Shown: in pieces, positions 25,435-40,111 of the stretch
How positions within the stretch are numbered: position 1 is the first letter of the stretch
Layout of the letters: each line of letters starts with the position of its first letter
DNA from: Luzula sylvatica
Taxonomy: Eukaryota > Streptophyta > Magnoliopsida > Poales > Juncaceae
NCBI GenBank assembly: GCA_946800325.1
Contig: OX326958.1
Location: forward strand, 67,498,366 to 67,562,365
DNA length: 64,000 bases
Reading direction: 5' to 3'
Program-made: the position numbers and the translations under genes
The notes under the pieces: model-generated
Seen by the model: only the letters and a program-made list of their open reading frames with translations
Told to the model about the DNA's origin: nothing
Database searches by the model: none

Positions 25435-26603
25435 GTTTAAGCAAGTCCAAGAAACTTTCAAGAACGCGCAAGAATTGCAACTACGAACGATAATTTTTCT
25501 AAGATCGGTCACCGAATAGAAGCTCACTTCATTCGGTGAATCGGTTTACACTTCGACTAAGGAAAAGTGTGGAATTAGGGTGAAACTTATTTCATTCGAA
25601 CTTTCACAAGCGAAGAGTCGAGCTTTCTCGGCGTGATTGGTTGGAAGCTTCTTTTCAATCAACCTTTGCACATCTTGAGCCCACCCAACCGGTACGAAGC
25701 TCACTTCTATTGACGGGTGGATCGGTACGAAAGGAAATTGTTGGGCGCATTGACTAGCTCTCTAGCAACTCGAACAACAAGGAAGGCACTCAAGACGAGA
25801 CTCGGAGCTCTCTTCATCTCTCTAGGTGTTTTCCTTCCTTTCTTGCATTTCTTGTAGCATAAAATTACTTGGATTTGTGTAAATCTTGTTCTTGCTTGAA
25901 TCCTTTGTTTGCTTGAATGAATCCTTGTTAATTGAATTGAATCTTTGTTCTAAACTTGTTCTTTTACTTGATCTTTTGCTCTCAATTTCTGCCTTAAACT
26001 TAGTTCAAATTTCCATTAATTCAATCCCAAAACAAACCATCAAACTGCTCCCAATTCAAATCTCAAACTTAATTCCAGAACTACTTCCGTTATAACGGAC
26101 ACAATTTGCGTTACAACGGACTGGACGGTTGGTCCTTTAATTTTCAGTTGGTTATACTTCCGTTGTAACGCACATACATGTCCGTTGTAACGGACTAGTG
26201 AGGATTTTCACGCAAGAGGCTCAATACAAGTGCGTTATAACAGACATAAGGGTCCGTTGTAACGGATTAACCAATCCGTTGCAACGCAACCACTGTTCGT
26301 TATAACGGACAAGTATAGTGCGTTAAAACGGAGTTTCATCCGTTGTAACGGACGTTCATCTCACACTTAGCGCAGAAATTTCACTCAAGTCCGTTGTAAC
26401 GGAACCCACTTCCGTTGTAACGGACTATCTTCTGTAAATTTTCTTCGTTATTTCTCATCCATTTCGATCCAAATTTTGACGCAATTGCTCCCCGTGGAAC
26501 GAATCTATACATTTGCCACTGTACAAACTTAGATTACAAATTTTGTTGATTGTTCGGGGTTTTTACCACAACGATATTTTACACCACAAAAACCCGCTCA
26601 TCA
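24914..26603 (+). repeat. Athila element 3' LTR (1690 bp)
   Basis: Same sequence as the 5' LTR except for one substitution and 18 extra bases of CT repeat. TATAAATA lies at 25325-25332 between inverted arms at 25292-25302 and 25343-25353. The CT tract is at 25377-25432 and the palindromes at 26086-26425. It is followed by the CTAAC target duplication. Confidence 0.96.
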
Positions 26604-27141
26604 CTAACTAACTAAGTAACTAACTTCCTACATACCCACTAACTAACTAACTAACTAACTTACAAAATAACTAACTAGTTAACTAACTAACTACTAGCTA
26701 ACTAACTAACTAACTAACTAAATAACTAACTAGTTAACTAACTAACTACTAGCTAACTAACTAACTTACTAACTAACTAACTAACTACGTACCTTCTTAC
26801 ATACTTATTAACTAACTAACTAACTATCTATCTATCTAACTAACTAACTAACTCCTTCGTACATACCCATTAACTAAGTTAATAACTGACCAACTAACTA
26901 ATTAATTAATTAACTGATTAACTGATTAACTACCTTCTTTCATACATATTAACTAACTAACTAACTAACTAACCACCTTCTTACATACATATTAACTAAC
27001 TGACTAACTAACTAACTAACTAATTAACTGACTAACTTGTTAATTAACTAACTAACTAACTACTAAGTAACTAACTAACTAACTAACTAACTACTAGATA
27101 ACTAACTAATTGACTAACTAACTATCTTCCTACATACCAAT

Positions 27142-27178
<37 letters not shown>

Positions 27179-27443
27179 TCCTACATACCCACTAACTAAC
27201 TGACTAACTAACTAAATAAATGACTCACTAACTAACTACTAGCTAACTAACTAACTAACCAACTATATAACAAACTGATTAACTAAGTAACTAAATAACT
27301 ATATAACAAACTGATTAACTAAGTAACTAAATAACTACTAACTTACTACCAAACTAACTAACTAACTAACTAATTAACTACCTTCTTACATACATGTTGA
27401 CTAACTAACTAACTAACTAATTAACTGATTAACTAACTACCTA

Positions 27444-27474
<31 letters not shown>

Positions 27475-28458
27475 CTTTCTACAAACCTATTAACTAACTA
27501 AGTAACTAACTAATTAACTGACTACCTTCCTACAAACCCACTGACTAACTAACTAACTAACAAACTATCTTCCTGCATACCAATTAACTAACTAACTTTC
27601 CACATACCCACTAACTAACTAACTAACTAACTAACTAATTAAATAACTAAATAACTAATTAACTAACTAAATAACTAACTAACTAGCTATCTCCATGCAT
27701 ACCCACTAACTAACGAACATACTTACTAACTAACAAACTAACTAACTAACTAACTAATTAACTAAATAACTAACTAACTAAGTACCCTCCTACATATCCA
27801 CTAACTAGACAACTAACTAACTAACTAACTAATTATGTAACTAACTAACTAACTACTAGCTAGCTAACTAACTAATTAACTAAATAAGTAGCTACCTTCG
27901 TACATACCCATTAACTAAGTTAACAACTGACTAACTAACTAAATAATTAATTAACTAATTAACTAACTAACTACTAGTTAACTTACTAACTAACTATCTC
28001 ACAAACTAATTAACTAAGTAACTACTAGCTAGCTAACTAACTAACTGATTAACTAAGTAACATACTAACCAACTACCTTCATACATACTTATTAACTAAC
28101 TAACTAACTAACTAACTAACTACCTTCGTACGGACCCACTAACTAACTTACTAACTAACTAACTAACTAATAAGCTAACTAACAAACTAATTAACTTACT
28201 ATCTGTATACACACATATTAACTAACTAACTAACTAACTAACTACCTACCTTCCTACAAACCTACTAACAAACTAACTAACTAACTAACTAATTATCTTC
28301 CTACATACCTACTAACTAACTAACTAACTTACTTCCTACATACCCACTAACTAAGTAACAAACTAACTAACTAACTAACTAAATAACTAACTAGTTAACT
28401 AACTGACTACTAGCTAACTAACCGAATAACTAACTAGTTGACTAACTAACTAACAAAT

Positions 28459-28493
<35 letters not shown>

Positions 28494-28547
28494 TGAACTA
28501 ACTATCTAACTAACAAACTAACTAACTACCTTCGTACCTTCACATTG

Positions 28548-28580
<33 letters not shown>

Positions 28581-29041
28581 CTAACTAACTAACTAACTAC
28601 CTTCTTACCTACATATTGACTAACTAACTAACTAAATACTAGCTAATTAACTAATTAACTTATTAACTAACTAAGTAACTAACTAGCTACCTTCATACAT
28701 ACCCACTAACTAACTAACTAATGAATATACTTACTAACAAACTAATTAACTAACTAACCAACTAAATAACTAACTAACTAAGTACCTTCCTAACTAACTA
28801 ACTAACTGACAAACTAACTAACTAACTACCTAATTAACTCACTAACTAACTAACGAACTAACTTACTAACTAACTACCTAATTAACTAACTAACTAACTA
28901 ACTAGCTTACTAACTAACTACTAGATGACTAACTAAATAACTAACTAACTAACTAACTAACTATCTTCCTACACACCAATTAACTAACTAAATAACTAAC
29001 TAACTAACTCACTAATTAATAAACTACCTTCCTACAAACGC

Positions 29042-29074
<33 letters not shown>

Positions 29075-29864
29075 ATATCTTCTTACATGCTTATTAGCTA
29101 ACTAACGAACTAACTAACTAACTAACTAACTTCCTGCTTACCCACTAACTAACTAACTAAATAATTAACGAACTAACTACTAGCAAACTAACTAACTAAC
29201 TAACTAACTAAATAACAAAGTAGTTAACTAACTAACTACTAGCTAGCTAACTAACTAACTAACTAAATAACTAACTAGTTAACTAACTAACTAACTAACT
29301 ATCTAACTACTAGATAACTAACTAACTAACTAACTAACTGACTAACTAACTAACTAACTAATTATCTTACTAAATAACTAACTAATTAACTAACTAACTA
29401 TCTTCCCACATACCTATTAACTAACTAACTAACTAACTACCTACCTACCTTCCTACATGACCATTAAGTAGCCAACTAACTAACTAACTAAATGAATAAA
29501 TAACTATCTAACTAACTACTCTCTAACTAACTAACAAACTAACTAAATAACTTACGGATTAACTAACTAACTAACTAACTAAGTACTTGATAACTAACTA
29601 ACTAACTAACTAACTAACTTACACTTTCACTAACTATCTAACGAAAAAACTAACTAGCTTCTTACATACATATTAACTAACTCACTAACTAACTAACTAA
29701 CTAACTACCTAACTTATTAATTAACTAACTAACAAACTAACTAACTAACTAACTAACCAACTAGATAACTAACTAACTAACTAATTAAGTAACTATTTAT
29801 CTAACTAACTAACTAACTAACTACCTTCTTACATACATATTAACTAACTAACTAATTAACTAAT

Positions 29865-29903
<39 letters not shown>

Positions 29904-29939
29904 TAAACTACTAGCTAATAGACTAAATAACTAACTAAC

Positions 29940-29973
<34 letters not shown>

Positions 29974-30273
29974 CTAACTACCTAACTAACTAACTAACTA
30001 ACTACTAACTAACTTCCTACATACCCACTAACTAACTAACTAACTAACTAAATAACTAAATAGTGAACTAACCAACTACTAGCTAACTAACCAACCAACT
30101 AACTAAATAACTAACTAGTTAAGTAACTAACAACTAGCTAGCTAACTAACTAACTAACTAACTAAATAACTAACCAGTGAACTAACTAACAAACTAACTA
30201 GCCAACTACTAGATAACTAACTAACTAACTAACTAATTAACTAACAATCTAACTAACTTACTAACTACGTACC
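26604..30273. repeat. Degenerate (CTAA)n satellite, block 3
   Basis: CTAA tracts with variant words. The marker ACTTACGGATTAAC near 29553 recurs near 47546 with matching surroundings (offset about 18.0 kb). The segment 27254-27924 has a reverse-oriented counterpart at 53425-54142. It ends at CGTACCTT, where retrotransposon sequence takes over; the homologous tract near 48276 continues CGTACCTTCTTACG. Confidence 0.97.
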
Positions 30274-30300
30274 TTGATTTACATGACACAGTGAACTAAC

Positions 30301-31785
30301 TTAGAATTTTCAAAATAAGCTACGGATAGTTCTCCGTTATAACGCATTTAGTACGTTCTAACGGACCTCAATGTCCGTTGTAACGGACTTTAACTGCGTT
30401 GTAACGGAATAGTTTCTGGCAAGTTTTCTCTATTAATTGAAATTTTCGAACATTTAACATTATTTTTTGAACCTGAGCATCAAGAATAAATAAGTCAAGC
30501 AATAAATGCATAGAAAGATTTTTCTCCACTTCATTGAATTAAAATTGTTGGTTTTTAAACGAATTTTCACCGAACCACCATTTCTACTCTCAAAATTCTA
30601 ATTTTACATAATATTTGAAGAATTGTGGTTGAAATCTTTAAGAGATTCTTTCGGGGATTCAAGCCCTAATCAATATTTTCACAAATTAATGAGTTTTTGA
30701 CAATTTGATCGATCCTCGATTTACATGACACACCATTTTCAATAAATAAACCCATTTTGAACTTGGAATTTCTAAAAAGTTTTGTTTGAACCAATTTAGT
30801 AAGTTTTGCTTAAATCTAAAATTTGACAATTTTCACTTAAAGGATCCGACCGTTCATGGGGATTCGAAATTACACGAACGGGAACCAATTTGCGCTCAAA
30901 GCTTGATTCGATGAGCTCATGCACCTTGATTAAGTAATGAGTGGTGTGAGTCATGACCACTTGTTGGCTAAAGGGGTGCATGAGTCGTAGTAAACCAAAG
31001 TAGCCGGTTCTTGGTGTGAGTCATGATCAAGAGTCGATGCGAAAAAGTTTTCTACAATCTCGGATTAAAGCGCTTTCGATTGTCGAGTCCGTGCGATTGA
31101 TTAAGTAATGAGTGGTGTGAGTCATGACCACTTGTTGGCTAAAGATTGCACGGATCCATGGGGTTTTACTAAGTAATGAGTGGTGTGAGTCATGACCACT
31201 TGTTATCCCAAAGGACACACATGGGGACCATCGAAAGCAACAACGAACAAAAGAAAAGAAATAAAAAGAATAAAAGTAAAGAAGAAAAGAAATAAAATAA
31301 AAGAATAAAAAGGAAAGAAAAGGAGTTCAAAATTCGAGCGCAAATTGGGAAAATTTAGTAGAAATCGAAGATGAACCAAGTACTAACGTACCGAACGGTT
31401 TAAAAGTGACAATTTACATTTAAGAAACGATTTTTGCAAAACAAAAAAATTGGTTTTCATTAATACTTTTTCATGAAGATCCTTGTGAATTGTGGAGTGA
31501 AAAGAATTGAATGATGGTGTTTAATCATCTTTTTCGGTTGAGATCATTTGCTCTAGTAACTCTTCGAATTTGTGCAATTTATTAAAATAGATTCTATATT
31601 TGATCAACCTATATCTTTCTAAATATTTGTAATCATTATGAAATGAGAGTAAACCAATTTGCCTTGTGAAATTAGTTTCGAACCAACAATATAACTTCAA
31701 CAAAATCTTATGCAATTCTCTCTTATGCTTGACTTTTATATTCCAATTGATCGAGGACGATCAAGGATTTAAGTGTGGGGGTATT
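30301..31785 (+). other. 3' untranslated tail of the rearranged Athila copy
   Basis: Homologous to the end of the intact element from about 23675 onward: it begins in the last palindromes (CTCCGTTATAACGC) and runs to the PPT AAGTGTGGGGGTA at 31771-31783. It includes a purine-rich stretch at 31240-31325 and three copies of a 46-bp repeat. There is no coding frame. Confidence 0.85.
30928..31205 (+). repeat. Three-copy 46-bp repeat before the PPT
   Basis: Units at 30928-30973 and 31099-31144, and a shorter one at 31170-31205, share TAAGTAATGAGTGGTGTGAG and TCATGACCACTTGTT. A partial copy lies at 31012-31028. Each contains GTGGT and ACCAC arms around GAGTCATG, an imperfect inverted repeat. Unlike the intact element, the units are spaced by unrelated sequence. 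Confidence 0.85.
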
Positions 31786-32253
31786 TGATGTGAGGCAAAT
31801 AAGGCACAAATTTAATACTTAATTTGGGGTTTTTAGCCTTTGTGAAGAACAATTCTTTATACTTTATTAATCATATTTGAGATAACATGAATAATTCTTC
31901 ACTAAATGTGTTTTATTGCTTAATCACAGGTATTAGAAGGAATTTCTGGGAATTTGGAGAGTGTAGTTGTCTCCAACACGTCGAGAGGAGTGAAAACGAT
32001 ATATTACATCGATATATTCGGTACATGAATGAGACGGGAGGCAAACAATTATCATGATGAAAACTTACACAAAAGTTTACACGAAAACCACTCAACCCTT
32101 AGCCCTTATCCAGCCCACCTACCTTTGGTGGAAATTACCTCATTACCCTCAATCCTTTTCACCAACTCGTGGCCAATAAGAAGACTCCGTGAGTGCTATA
32201 AATAAGACAACAAGGGCCACGAGTTTTTAGACGTTCTTCTGACCCTTTTTCTG

Positions 32254-32292
<39 letters not shown>

Positions 32293-33466
32293 AAACACTC
32301 CAAGATCCTTCAAGAACTTCAAGAACCCTACAAGAATCAAGTAATTTGCCAAGGAGATTAACCGTGACCAAGGAATTCCTTCCTTTTTCGGTGAATCATC
32401 CTCGCTCAAGACTCAACCGTGACTAGGAACTCCTTCCTTTTCGGTGAATCAAGAGTTAACCGTGACTAGGGATATATCTCTCTTTGGTGTTGTGGAGTTG
32501 TGTTAAGCCGAGACTCGGAAGAACCCTCTTTTGGAGCTTGAAGAAGGCATTAACCATGACTAGGAGCTTCTCCTTTTGGTGAACTTTCTTGAGGAATCCA
32601 CGACTCGAGTGTCTCTTCTTTTCGGTACCAACCAAACGAACGACCACGACTCGGAGAATTGACCATTCGGTACGAAGGCATAGAAGACAAAGGAAGACAC
32701 ATCGAGCTACTTGCTTCATTTTTAGGTGTACTCTTTCTAATTCTTGTAGTTCTTGTTGTTTGTGGATTTAGTTGTGTTAAAGAGAATTCCTTGTTTGAAT
32801 TGAATCTTTGTTCTTAAATTGTTCTTTTACTTGATCTTTTGCTCTCAATTTCTGCCTTAAACTCAGTTTAATCTCACTTAATTCAATCTCAAAACAAACC
32901 TTTAATTCAATCCTCAAATCAAATACTCAAACTCAGTTCCAGAAACTACTCCGTTATAACGGAACCTAAATTGCGTTACAACGGACCTTTCGGTTTGTAC
33001 CTGACTTTCAGTCTGTTGGTACTCCGTTGTAACGCACATTAGTTCCGTTGTAACGGACTAGCGAGAAAATTCATTCAATAGCACTCATACTAGTGCGTTG
33101 TAACGGACAAACTGGTTCGTTGTAACGGATCAACCAATCCGTTATAACGCTACCTCTGTCCGTTGTAACGGACTACCTCATTCCGTTGTAACGGAACTAC
33201 TCCCGTTATAACGGACATTGCATTCAATTCATACGTAGACATAACCCTAATGTCCGTTGTAACGGACTATAATTCCGTTGTAACGGACTAACTTCTGTGA
33301 AGTTTCTTCGTTATTTCTAGTCCATTTTGATCCAAATTTTGACGCAATTGCTCCCCGTGGAACGAATCTATACATTTGCCACTATACAAATATAGATTAC
33401 AAATTTTGTTGATTGTTCGGGGTTTTAACACAACGACATAATAAACACGCCGAATCCCGCTCATCA
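31786..33466 (+). repeat. Full LTR of the rearranged Athila copy (1681 bp)
   Basis: TGATGTGAGGC...GCTCATCA, with TATAAATA at 32197-32204 between inverted arms at 32164-32174 and 32215-32225, and a CT tract around 32259-32291. About 12 CCGTTGTAACGG-type palindromes lie between 32948 and 33290. The first 450 bases and the last 500 resemble the intact element; the middle is diverged. Confidence 0.92.
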
Positions 33467-33468
33467 AA

Positions 33469-33486
33469 TGGCGCCGCTGCCGGGGA
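33469..33486 (+). promoter_or_regulatory. Primer binding site (tRNA-Asp type)
   Basis: TGGCGCCGCTGCCGGGGA lies two bases after the LTR, identical to that of the intact element. Confidence 0.85.
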
Positions 33487-33596
33487 GCGGTGTTTAAGTC
33501 AATATTTTAGATCGAAATTTGAGATTTAAATTCATAAATTTGTTTACTCACTTCTTTGTTTCTTTTGTGACAATCTAGGTGAAAGAAGAAAGCTTT

Positions 33597-34713
33597 ATGC
33601 ACAACACAAGATCGCGAAAAGGCGAATTACTTCCATTTGTCAAGGAGATCGAAAGAAGGAGCAAGAGCTTTAAGAAGAGCAAGGAACCGACACAAGAAGA
33701 TCAAGATCGAGACGAGCATCAACTTCAAACTCAAACTTTTTCTTCTCTCTCTACTCATTTAAATTCAAACATGGGTGATGAAACTAGGGTTCCAAGACCA
33801 AAAACATTAAAAGAATTAGTGGCCCCAAATATCATAGAAGATAACTACAATTTTATTAGGCCAAATATACCAAACTTTAAAGCCTATCCAAGCATCATAG
33901 GCTCTTTACCCATCTTTCATGGCAAGGCTACCGAAAATCCACACAAACATTTGAAAGACTTCAAGATTCAACTAAACATTTATGCAAATTATGAGGCATT
34001 TAACGATATTCTACTTCTTATTTTTCCTTATTCGCTAGGTGAAGGGCCGAAAGATTGGTTCTACAACCTACGAGGACCCCTCGATTTCAATGAAGTGGCT
34101 AGGCGTTTCAAGGAAAAATACTACTCGCATTCGAGATTGGCGGCAATTAGGCGAGAACTTCTAGCAATCACGCAAAAGCCAAACGAAGCTCTCCACGAGT
34201 ATTACGATCGATTCAACCGGTTGATGGAGGAATGCCCAAGCTACAGTGTCGAGGTCCATTTCCTTTACGAGCAATTCATCCAAGGGCTAGGATACTCCGA
34301 GAGTCAATTCCTCAACGCATCAGCGGGAGGAAGTATCGCGAACAAAGATCTTGAAGAGATTAAGAAGCTACTCGAAGTGATGGCAACAAATTCTCAATCA
34401 AGACGGAATATCGAATACCGAGTTAATGCGTGTAGCGACCTCAATGTCGACATGCTTAACGACAAGCTCGAGATCATCATGAAGGCTTTGGGCAAGGAAG
34501 AAACGAAAAAATGTGGGGTTTGCCTCGCAAATACCCACCACACCGATGAGTGCCCGAGTGTAGTCGAAGATGTAAACGCCGCGTACAAGAGCCCTCCAAT
34601 TCGTACAATCCCAACCTTCGCAACCATCCTAACTTTAGTTGGTCGAATCCCAACAATGCTCAACCCGATCCGTATCGACAAGCGGTTGCAAAACCGGCCA
34701 CGTACCAACAATG
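33597..34713 (+). pseudogene. Broken Athila gag fragment
   Basis: From the ATG at 33597 the frame parallels the intact Gag through the capsid-like domain and the zinc knuckle [15 protein letters not shown] net loss of 7 bases near 34590-34598 (AGAGCCCTCC here versus a longer AAATTTGACGCTTC stretch in the intact copy) shifts the frame. About 115 bases later, at CGTACCAACA, the sequence jumps into LTR sequence, and a stop is met at 34731-34733. Protease, reverse transcriptase, RNase H and integrase are all missing, so this copy cannot be autonomous. Confidence 0.9.
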
Positions 34714-35096
34714 CTCATACTAGTGCGTTGTAACGAACAAACTGGTTCGTTGGAACGGATCAACCAATCCGTTATAACGCTACCTCTGTCCGTTGTAACG
34801 GACTACCTCATTCCATTGTAACGGAACTACTCCCGTTATAACGGACATTGCATTCAATTCATACGTAAACATAACCCTAATGTCCGTTGTAACGGACTAT
34901 AATTCCGTTGTAACTGACTAACTTCTGTGAAGTTTCTTCGTTATTTCTAGTCCATTTTGATCCAAATTTTGACGCAATTGCTCCCCGTGGAACGAATCTA
35001 TACATTTGCCACTATACAAATATAGATTACAAATTTTGTTGATTGTTCGGGGTTTTAACACAACGACATAATAAACACGCCGAATCCCGCTCATCA
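34714..35096 (+). repeat. 3' partial LTR joined to gag
   Basis: The 383 bases align without gaps to 33084-33466 of the full LTR with about five substitutions, several of them inside palindromes. The junction with gag has only short local similarity (CTCATACTAG), suggesting an illegitimate deletion. Confidence 0.9.
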
Positions 35097-35675
35097 ATAA
35101 CTAACTAATTAACTAACTAACTAACAAACTAACTAACTACTAGTTAACTAACTAACTAACCAACTCACTTTATATATACCAATTAACTAACTAACTAACT
35201 AACTACCTAACAAACTAATTAACTAACTATGTTCGTACGAACACACTAAGTAACTGACTAACCAACTAACTAATTAACTAACTAACTAACTAACTAACTA
35301 ACTGTCTTCCTACACACCTATTAACTAACTAACTAACTAACTAACCAACTCACTAATTAATAAACTACCTTCCTACAAACCTATTAACTATATAACTAAC
35401 TAACTAATTAAATATCTTCTTACATACTTATTAACTAACTAACGAACTAACTAACTAATTAACTAATTAACTAACTTCCTGCTTACCCACTAACTAACTA
35501 ACTAAATAATTAACTAACTAACTACTAGCTAACTAACTAACTAACTAACTAACTAAATAACTAAGTAGTTAACAAACTAACTACTAGCTAGCTAACTAAC
35601 TAACTAACTAAATAACTAACTAACTAACTAACTATCTAACTACTAGATAACTAATTAACTAACTAACTAACTAAA

Positions 35676-35706
<31 letters not shown>

Positions 35707-35994
35707 TTATCTTACTAAATAACTAACTAATTAACTAACTAACTATCTTCCCACATACCTATTAACTAACTAACTAACTAACTACCTACCTTCCTACATG
35801 ACCATTAACTAACTACCTGACTAATTAACTAACTACCTTCCTACAAACCCACTAAATAACTAACTAACTAACTAAATATCTTCCTACATACCTATTAACT
35901 AACTAACTAACTAACTAAGTAACTAACTTCCTACATACCCACTGAAGTAACTAAGTAACTAAGTAACTAAGTAATTAACTAGCCAACGACTAGA

Positions 35995-36037
<43 letters not shown>

Positions 36038-37245
36038 TTAACTAACAATCTAACTAACTAACTAACTAACTAACTATCTACGTACCTTCTTACATACATA
36101 TTGACTAACTGACTAACTAACTGACTAACTAACTAACTAACTGACTAACTAACTAACTAACAAACTAACTAACTACTAGCTAAATAACCAAATAACTAAC
36201 TAACAAACTAACTACTATATAACTAACTAAATAACTAACTAACTATCTTCCTTCATACCAATTACCTAACTAACTAACTACATTCCTTCAAGACCATTAA
36301 CTAGAAAACTAACTAACTAAATAAATAAATAACTAACTAACTAACTACAATCTGACTAATTAAAGAACTAACTAAATAACTAACTGATTAACTAACTAAC
36401 TATCTTCCTACATACCAATTAACTAACTAACTAACTAAATAACTACCTTCCTACATGATCATTAACTAGAAAACTAACTAACTAAATAAAGAACTAACTG
36501 ACTAACTACTATCTAACTAATTAAAGAACTAACTAAATGACTAACTGATTAACAAACAAACTAACTAACTAAGTACTAACTAACTAACTAACTAACTAAC
36601 TAGTAGATATGTAACTAACTAACTAATTAACTAACTATCTAACTAACTAACTAACTAACTACCATCTTACATACATATTGACTAACTAATTAACTAACTA
36701 ACTAACTAACTAACTAATTGATTAACTCGTTAACTAACTAACAAATTAACTAACTTGCTAATTAACTAAATTACTAACTAACTAGCTACCTTCCTACATA
36801 CCCACTAACTTACTATATAACTAACTAACTAACTACCTACCTTCCTGCATACCCACTAACTAACTAACTAACTAATTTACTAATTTACTCCTAGCTAACA
36901 AACTAATTAAATAACTAATTAATTAACTAACTAACTTACTAAATACTAGCTAACTAACTAACTAACTAACTAATTAACTAACTAACTTACTAACTAACTA
37001 CCTTCATACATACATATTAACTAACTAACTAACTACCTAACTAACTAATTAACTTACTACCTTCGTACAAATCCATTAACTAACAAACTAACTAACTTAT
37101 TAATTAATTAAACCAACTAACTAACTAACTAAATAACTAACTATCTAACTAACTCACTCACTATATTCCTACATACCTATTAACTAACTAACTAACTAAT
37201 TAACTAACTACCTTTTTACAAACCCACAAACTAACTAACAAACTT

Positions 37246-37280
<35 letters not shown>

Positions 37281-37429
37281 TGAGGCATACCTATTAACTA
37301 ACTATCTAACTAACTCACTAATTGACTAACTAACTAACTAACTACTTAACTACCTACCTACAAACCCACTAACTAACTAACTAACTAACTAACTACTAGC
37401 TAACTAACTAACTAACTAACTACCTAACT

Positions 37430-37471
<42 letters not shown>

Positions 37472-37839
37472 AATGTAACTAACTACTAGCTTACTAACTA
37501 ACTAACTAATTAATACACTAATTAACTAACTAACTAACTGAACTACAGCATAACTAACTCACTAACTAACTAACTAACTAATTAACTAACTATCTAACTA
37601 ACTAACTACCTTCTTACATTGATATTAATTAAGTAACTTACTATGTAACTAACTAACTATCAAACTTTCTATCTAACTAACTCACTAACTAACTAACAAA
37701 CTAACTAACTAAATAACAAAAAACAAAATAACTAACTAACTACCTTCCTACATACCTATTAACTAACTAACCAACTAACTACCTTCTTACATATATATAT
37801 TAACTAACTAACTCACGAACGAACTAACGAACTACTAGA

Positions 37840-37878
<39 letters not shown>

Positions 37879-39013
37879 CTATCTACTAGATAACAAACTA
37901 AATAACTAACTAATTATCAAACTAACTATCTTCCTACATACATATTAACTAACTAACTAACTACCTACCTACCTACCTTCCTACATAACCACTAACTAAC
38001 TAACTAAATAACTAACTAACTAACTAACTAACTACTAGCTAACAAATTAACTAACGAACAAACTAACTACTAGATGAATAACTAAATAACTAACTAACTA
38101 ACAAACTAACTAACTAACTAACTAACTAACTATCTTCCTACATACCAATTAACTAACTAACTAGCGAACTAACTAAGTCACTAACTAATTATGAAACTAA
38201 CTGACTACTGGCTAACTAACTAACTAATTAACTGAATAATTAGCTACCTTCGTACATACCCATTAACTAAGTTACAATACTAACTAACTAACTAATTAAT
38301 TAATTAATTAACTAACTACTAGTTAACTTACTAACTAACTAACTAACTAACTAACTAAATAACTAATTAACTAATTAACTAACTAACTACTAGCTAAATA
38401 TCAAACTAACTAACTAACTAACTAATTAACTAACTTACAAAGAAACTACCTTCATACATACCTATTAACTAACTAACTACCTAACTAATTAATTAACTAA
38501 CTACCTACGTACGAACCCACTAACTATCTAACTAACTAAATATATAACTAACTAACTAACTACTAGCTAACCAACTAACTAACCAACTATATAACTAACA
38601 AAATAACTACTAACTACCTTCGTACGGACCCACTAACTAACTAAATAACTAACTAATCAACTAACTAACTAACTAATTAACTTACTATCTTCCTACACAC
38701 ATATTAACTAACTAACTAACTAAATAAATAACTAATTAACTAACTACCTTCCTACAAACCCACTAACAAACTAACTAACTAACTAACTAAATATCTTCCT
38801 ACATACATATTAACTAACTAACTAACTTACTTACTTCCTACATACCCACTAACTAACTAACTAATTAACTAACTAACTAAATAACTAACTAGTTAACTAA
38901 TGAGTTAACTAACTAACTACTAGCTAACTAACTAACTAAATAACTAACTAGTTAACTAACTAACTACTAGCTAGCTAAGTAACTAAATAACTAACTGAAT
39001 AACTAACTAGTTG

Positions 39014-39049
<36 letters not shown>

Positions 39050-39097
39050 CTAGATAACTAACTAACTAACTAACTAGCTAACTAATGAACTAACTAT

Positions 39098-39143
<46 letters not shown>

Positions 39144-39778
39144 CGGTACCTTCTTACACATATATTAACTAACTAACTAACTAACTAACTAACTAGATAA
39201 CTAGCTAACTAACTAATTAACTGACTATCCATATAACTAACTAACGAACTAACTAACTGCCTTCTTACATACATATTAACTAACTAACTAACTAACTACC
39301 TTCTTACATAAATATTAACTAACTAACTAAGTAACTAATTAACAAACTAACAAACTAACTACTAGCTAACTAACTAAGTAACTAACTAACTAACTACTAG
39401 ATAAACTAACTAAATAACTAACTAATTAATAGACTGACTATATTCCTACATACCAATTAACTAACTAACTAACTAACTTCCTACATACCCACTAACTAAC
39501 TAAATATATAACTAACTAACTCACTACTAGCTGACTAACAAACTAACCAACTATATAACTAACTGATTGACTAACAAACTAAATAACTACGAACTAACTA
39601 CCTAACTAACTAACTAACTAACTAATTAACTAACTATGTAACTAACTAACTAACTAACTAACTACATTCTTACATACATATTGACTAACTAACAAACTAA
39701 CTAACTAACTAACTAACTTATTAACTGATTAACTAACTACCTATAACTAACTAACTAACTAAATAACTAACTAACTAT

Positions 39779-39815
<37 letters not shown>

Positions 39816-40070
39816 TCCTAGATACCTATTAACTAACTAACAACCTTCCTACATAACCATTAACTAGCTAACTAATTCACTAAATAAATAAAGAACTACT
39901 ATCTCACTAACTAACTAACTAACTGATTAACTAACTAACTAAAAAAATAACTAATTGATTCACTAACTAACTAAGAAACAACTAGATAACTAACTAACTA
40001 ACTAATTAAATAACTAACTCTTTAACTAACTGTCTGACGAACTAACTAACTACCTTCTTACATACATATG

Positions 40071-40111
<41 letters not shown>

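Larger units (their letters stand above)
15943..26603 (+). mobile_element. Complete Athila-type Ty3/gypsy LTR retrotransposon, 10.7 kb
   Basis: The LTRs at 15943-17614 and 24914-26603 start TGATG and end CATCA. The 5-bp target duplication CTAAC is at 15938-15942 and 26604-26608. A tRNA-Asp-type primer site follows the 5' LTR, and a GTGTGGGGG polypurine tract precedes the 3' LTR. One uninterrupted Gag-Pol frame lies between. Apart from an 18-bp difference in a CT microsatellite, I found one substitution between the LTRs (G versus A, near 15975 and 24946), so the insertion is young. The primer site and the reverse-transcriptase motif FMDDFSVFG fit the Athila lineage. No env-like frame follows pol. 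An empty paralogue of the insertion site is visible in the satellite near 52800-52830. Confidence 0.96.
30274..35096 (+). mobile_element. Rearranged, defective Athila-type element
   Basis: The order is: a 3' untranslated internal tail (from about 30301), PPT, a full LTR (31786-33466), PBS, a truncated and frameshifted gag, then the last 383 bases of an LTR (34714-35096) ending GCTCATCA. This is not the order of a simple insertion. It fits a tandem LTR-sharing array or an inserted one-LTR circle followed by a deletion joining gag to the LTR. I find no target duplication. It belongs to a different subfamily from the intact element: the LTR middle (about 32240-32800) and the pre-PPT repeats differ. 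The first 27 bases hold GATTTACATGACACA, which also occurs at about 30719, pointing to a complex left junction. Confidence 0.88.
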
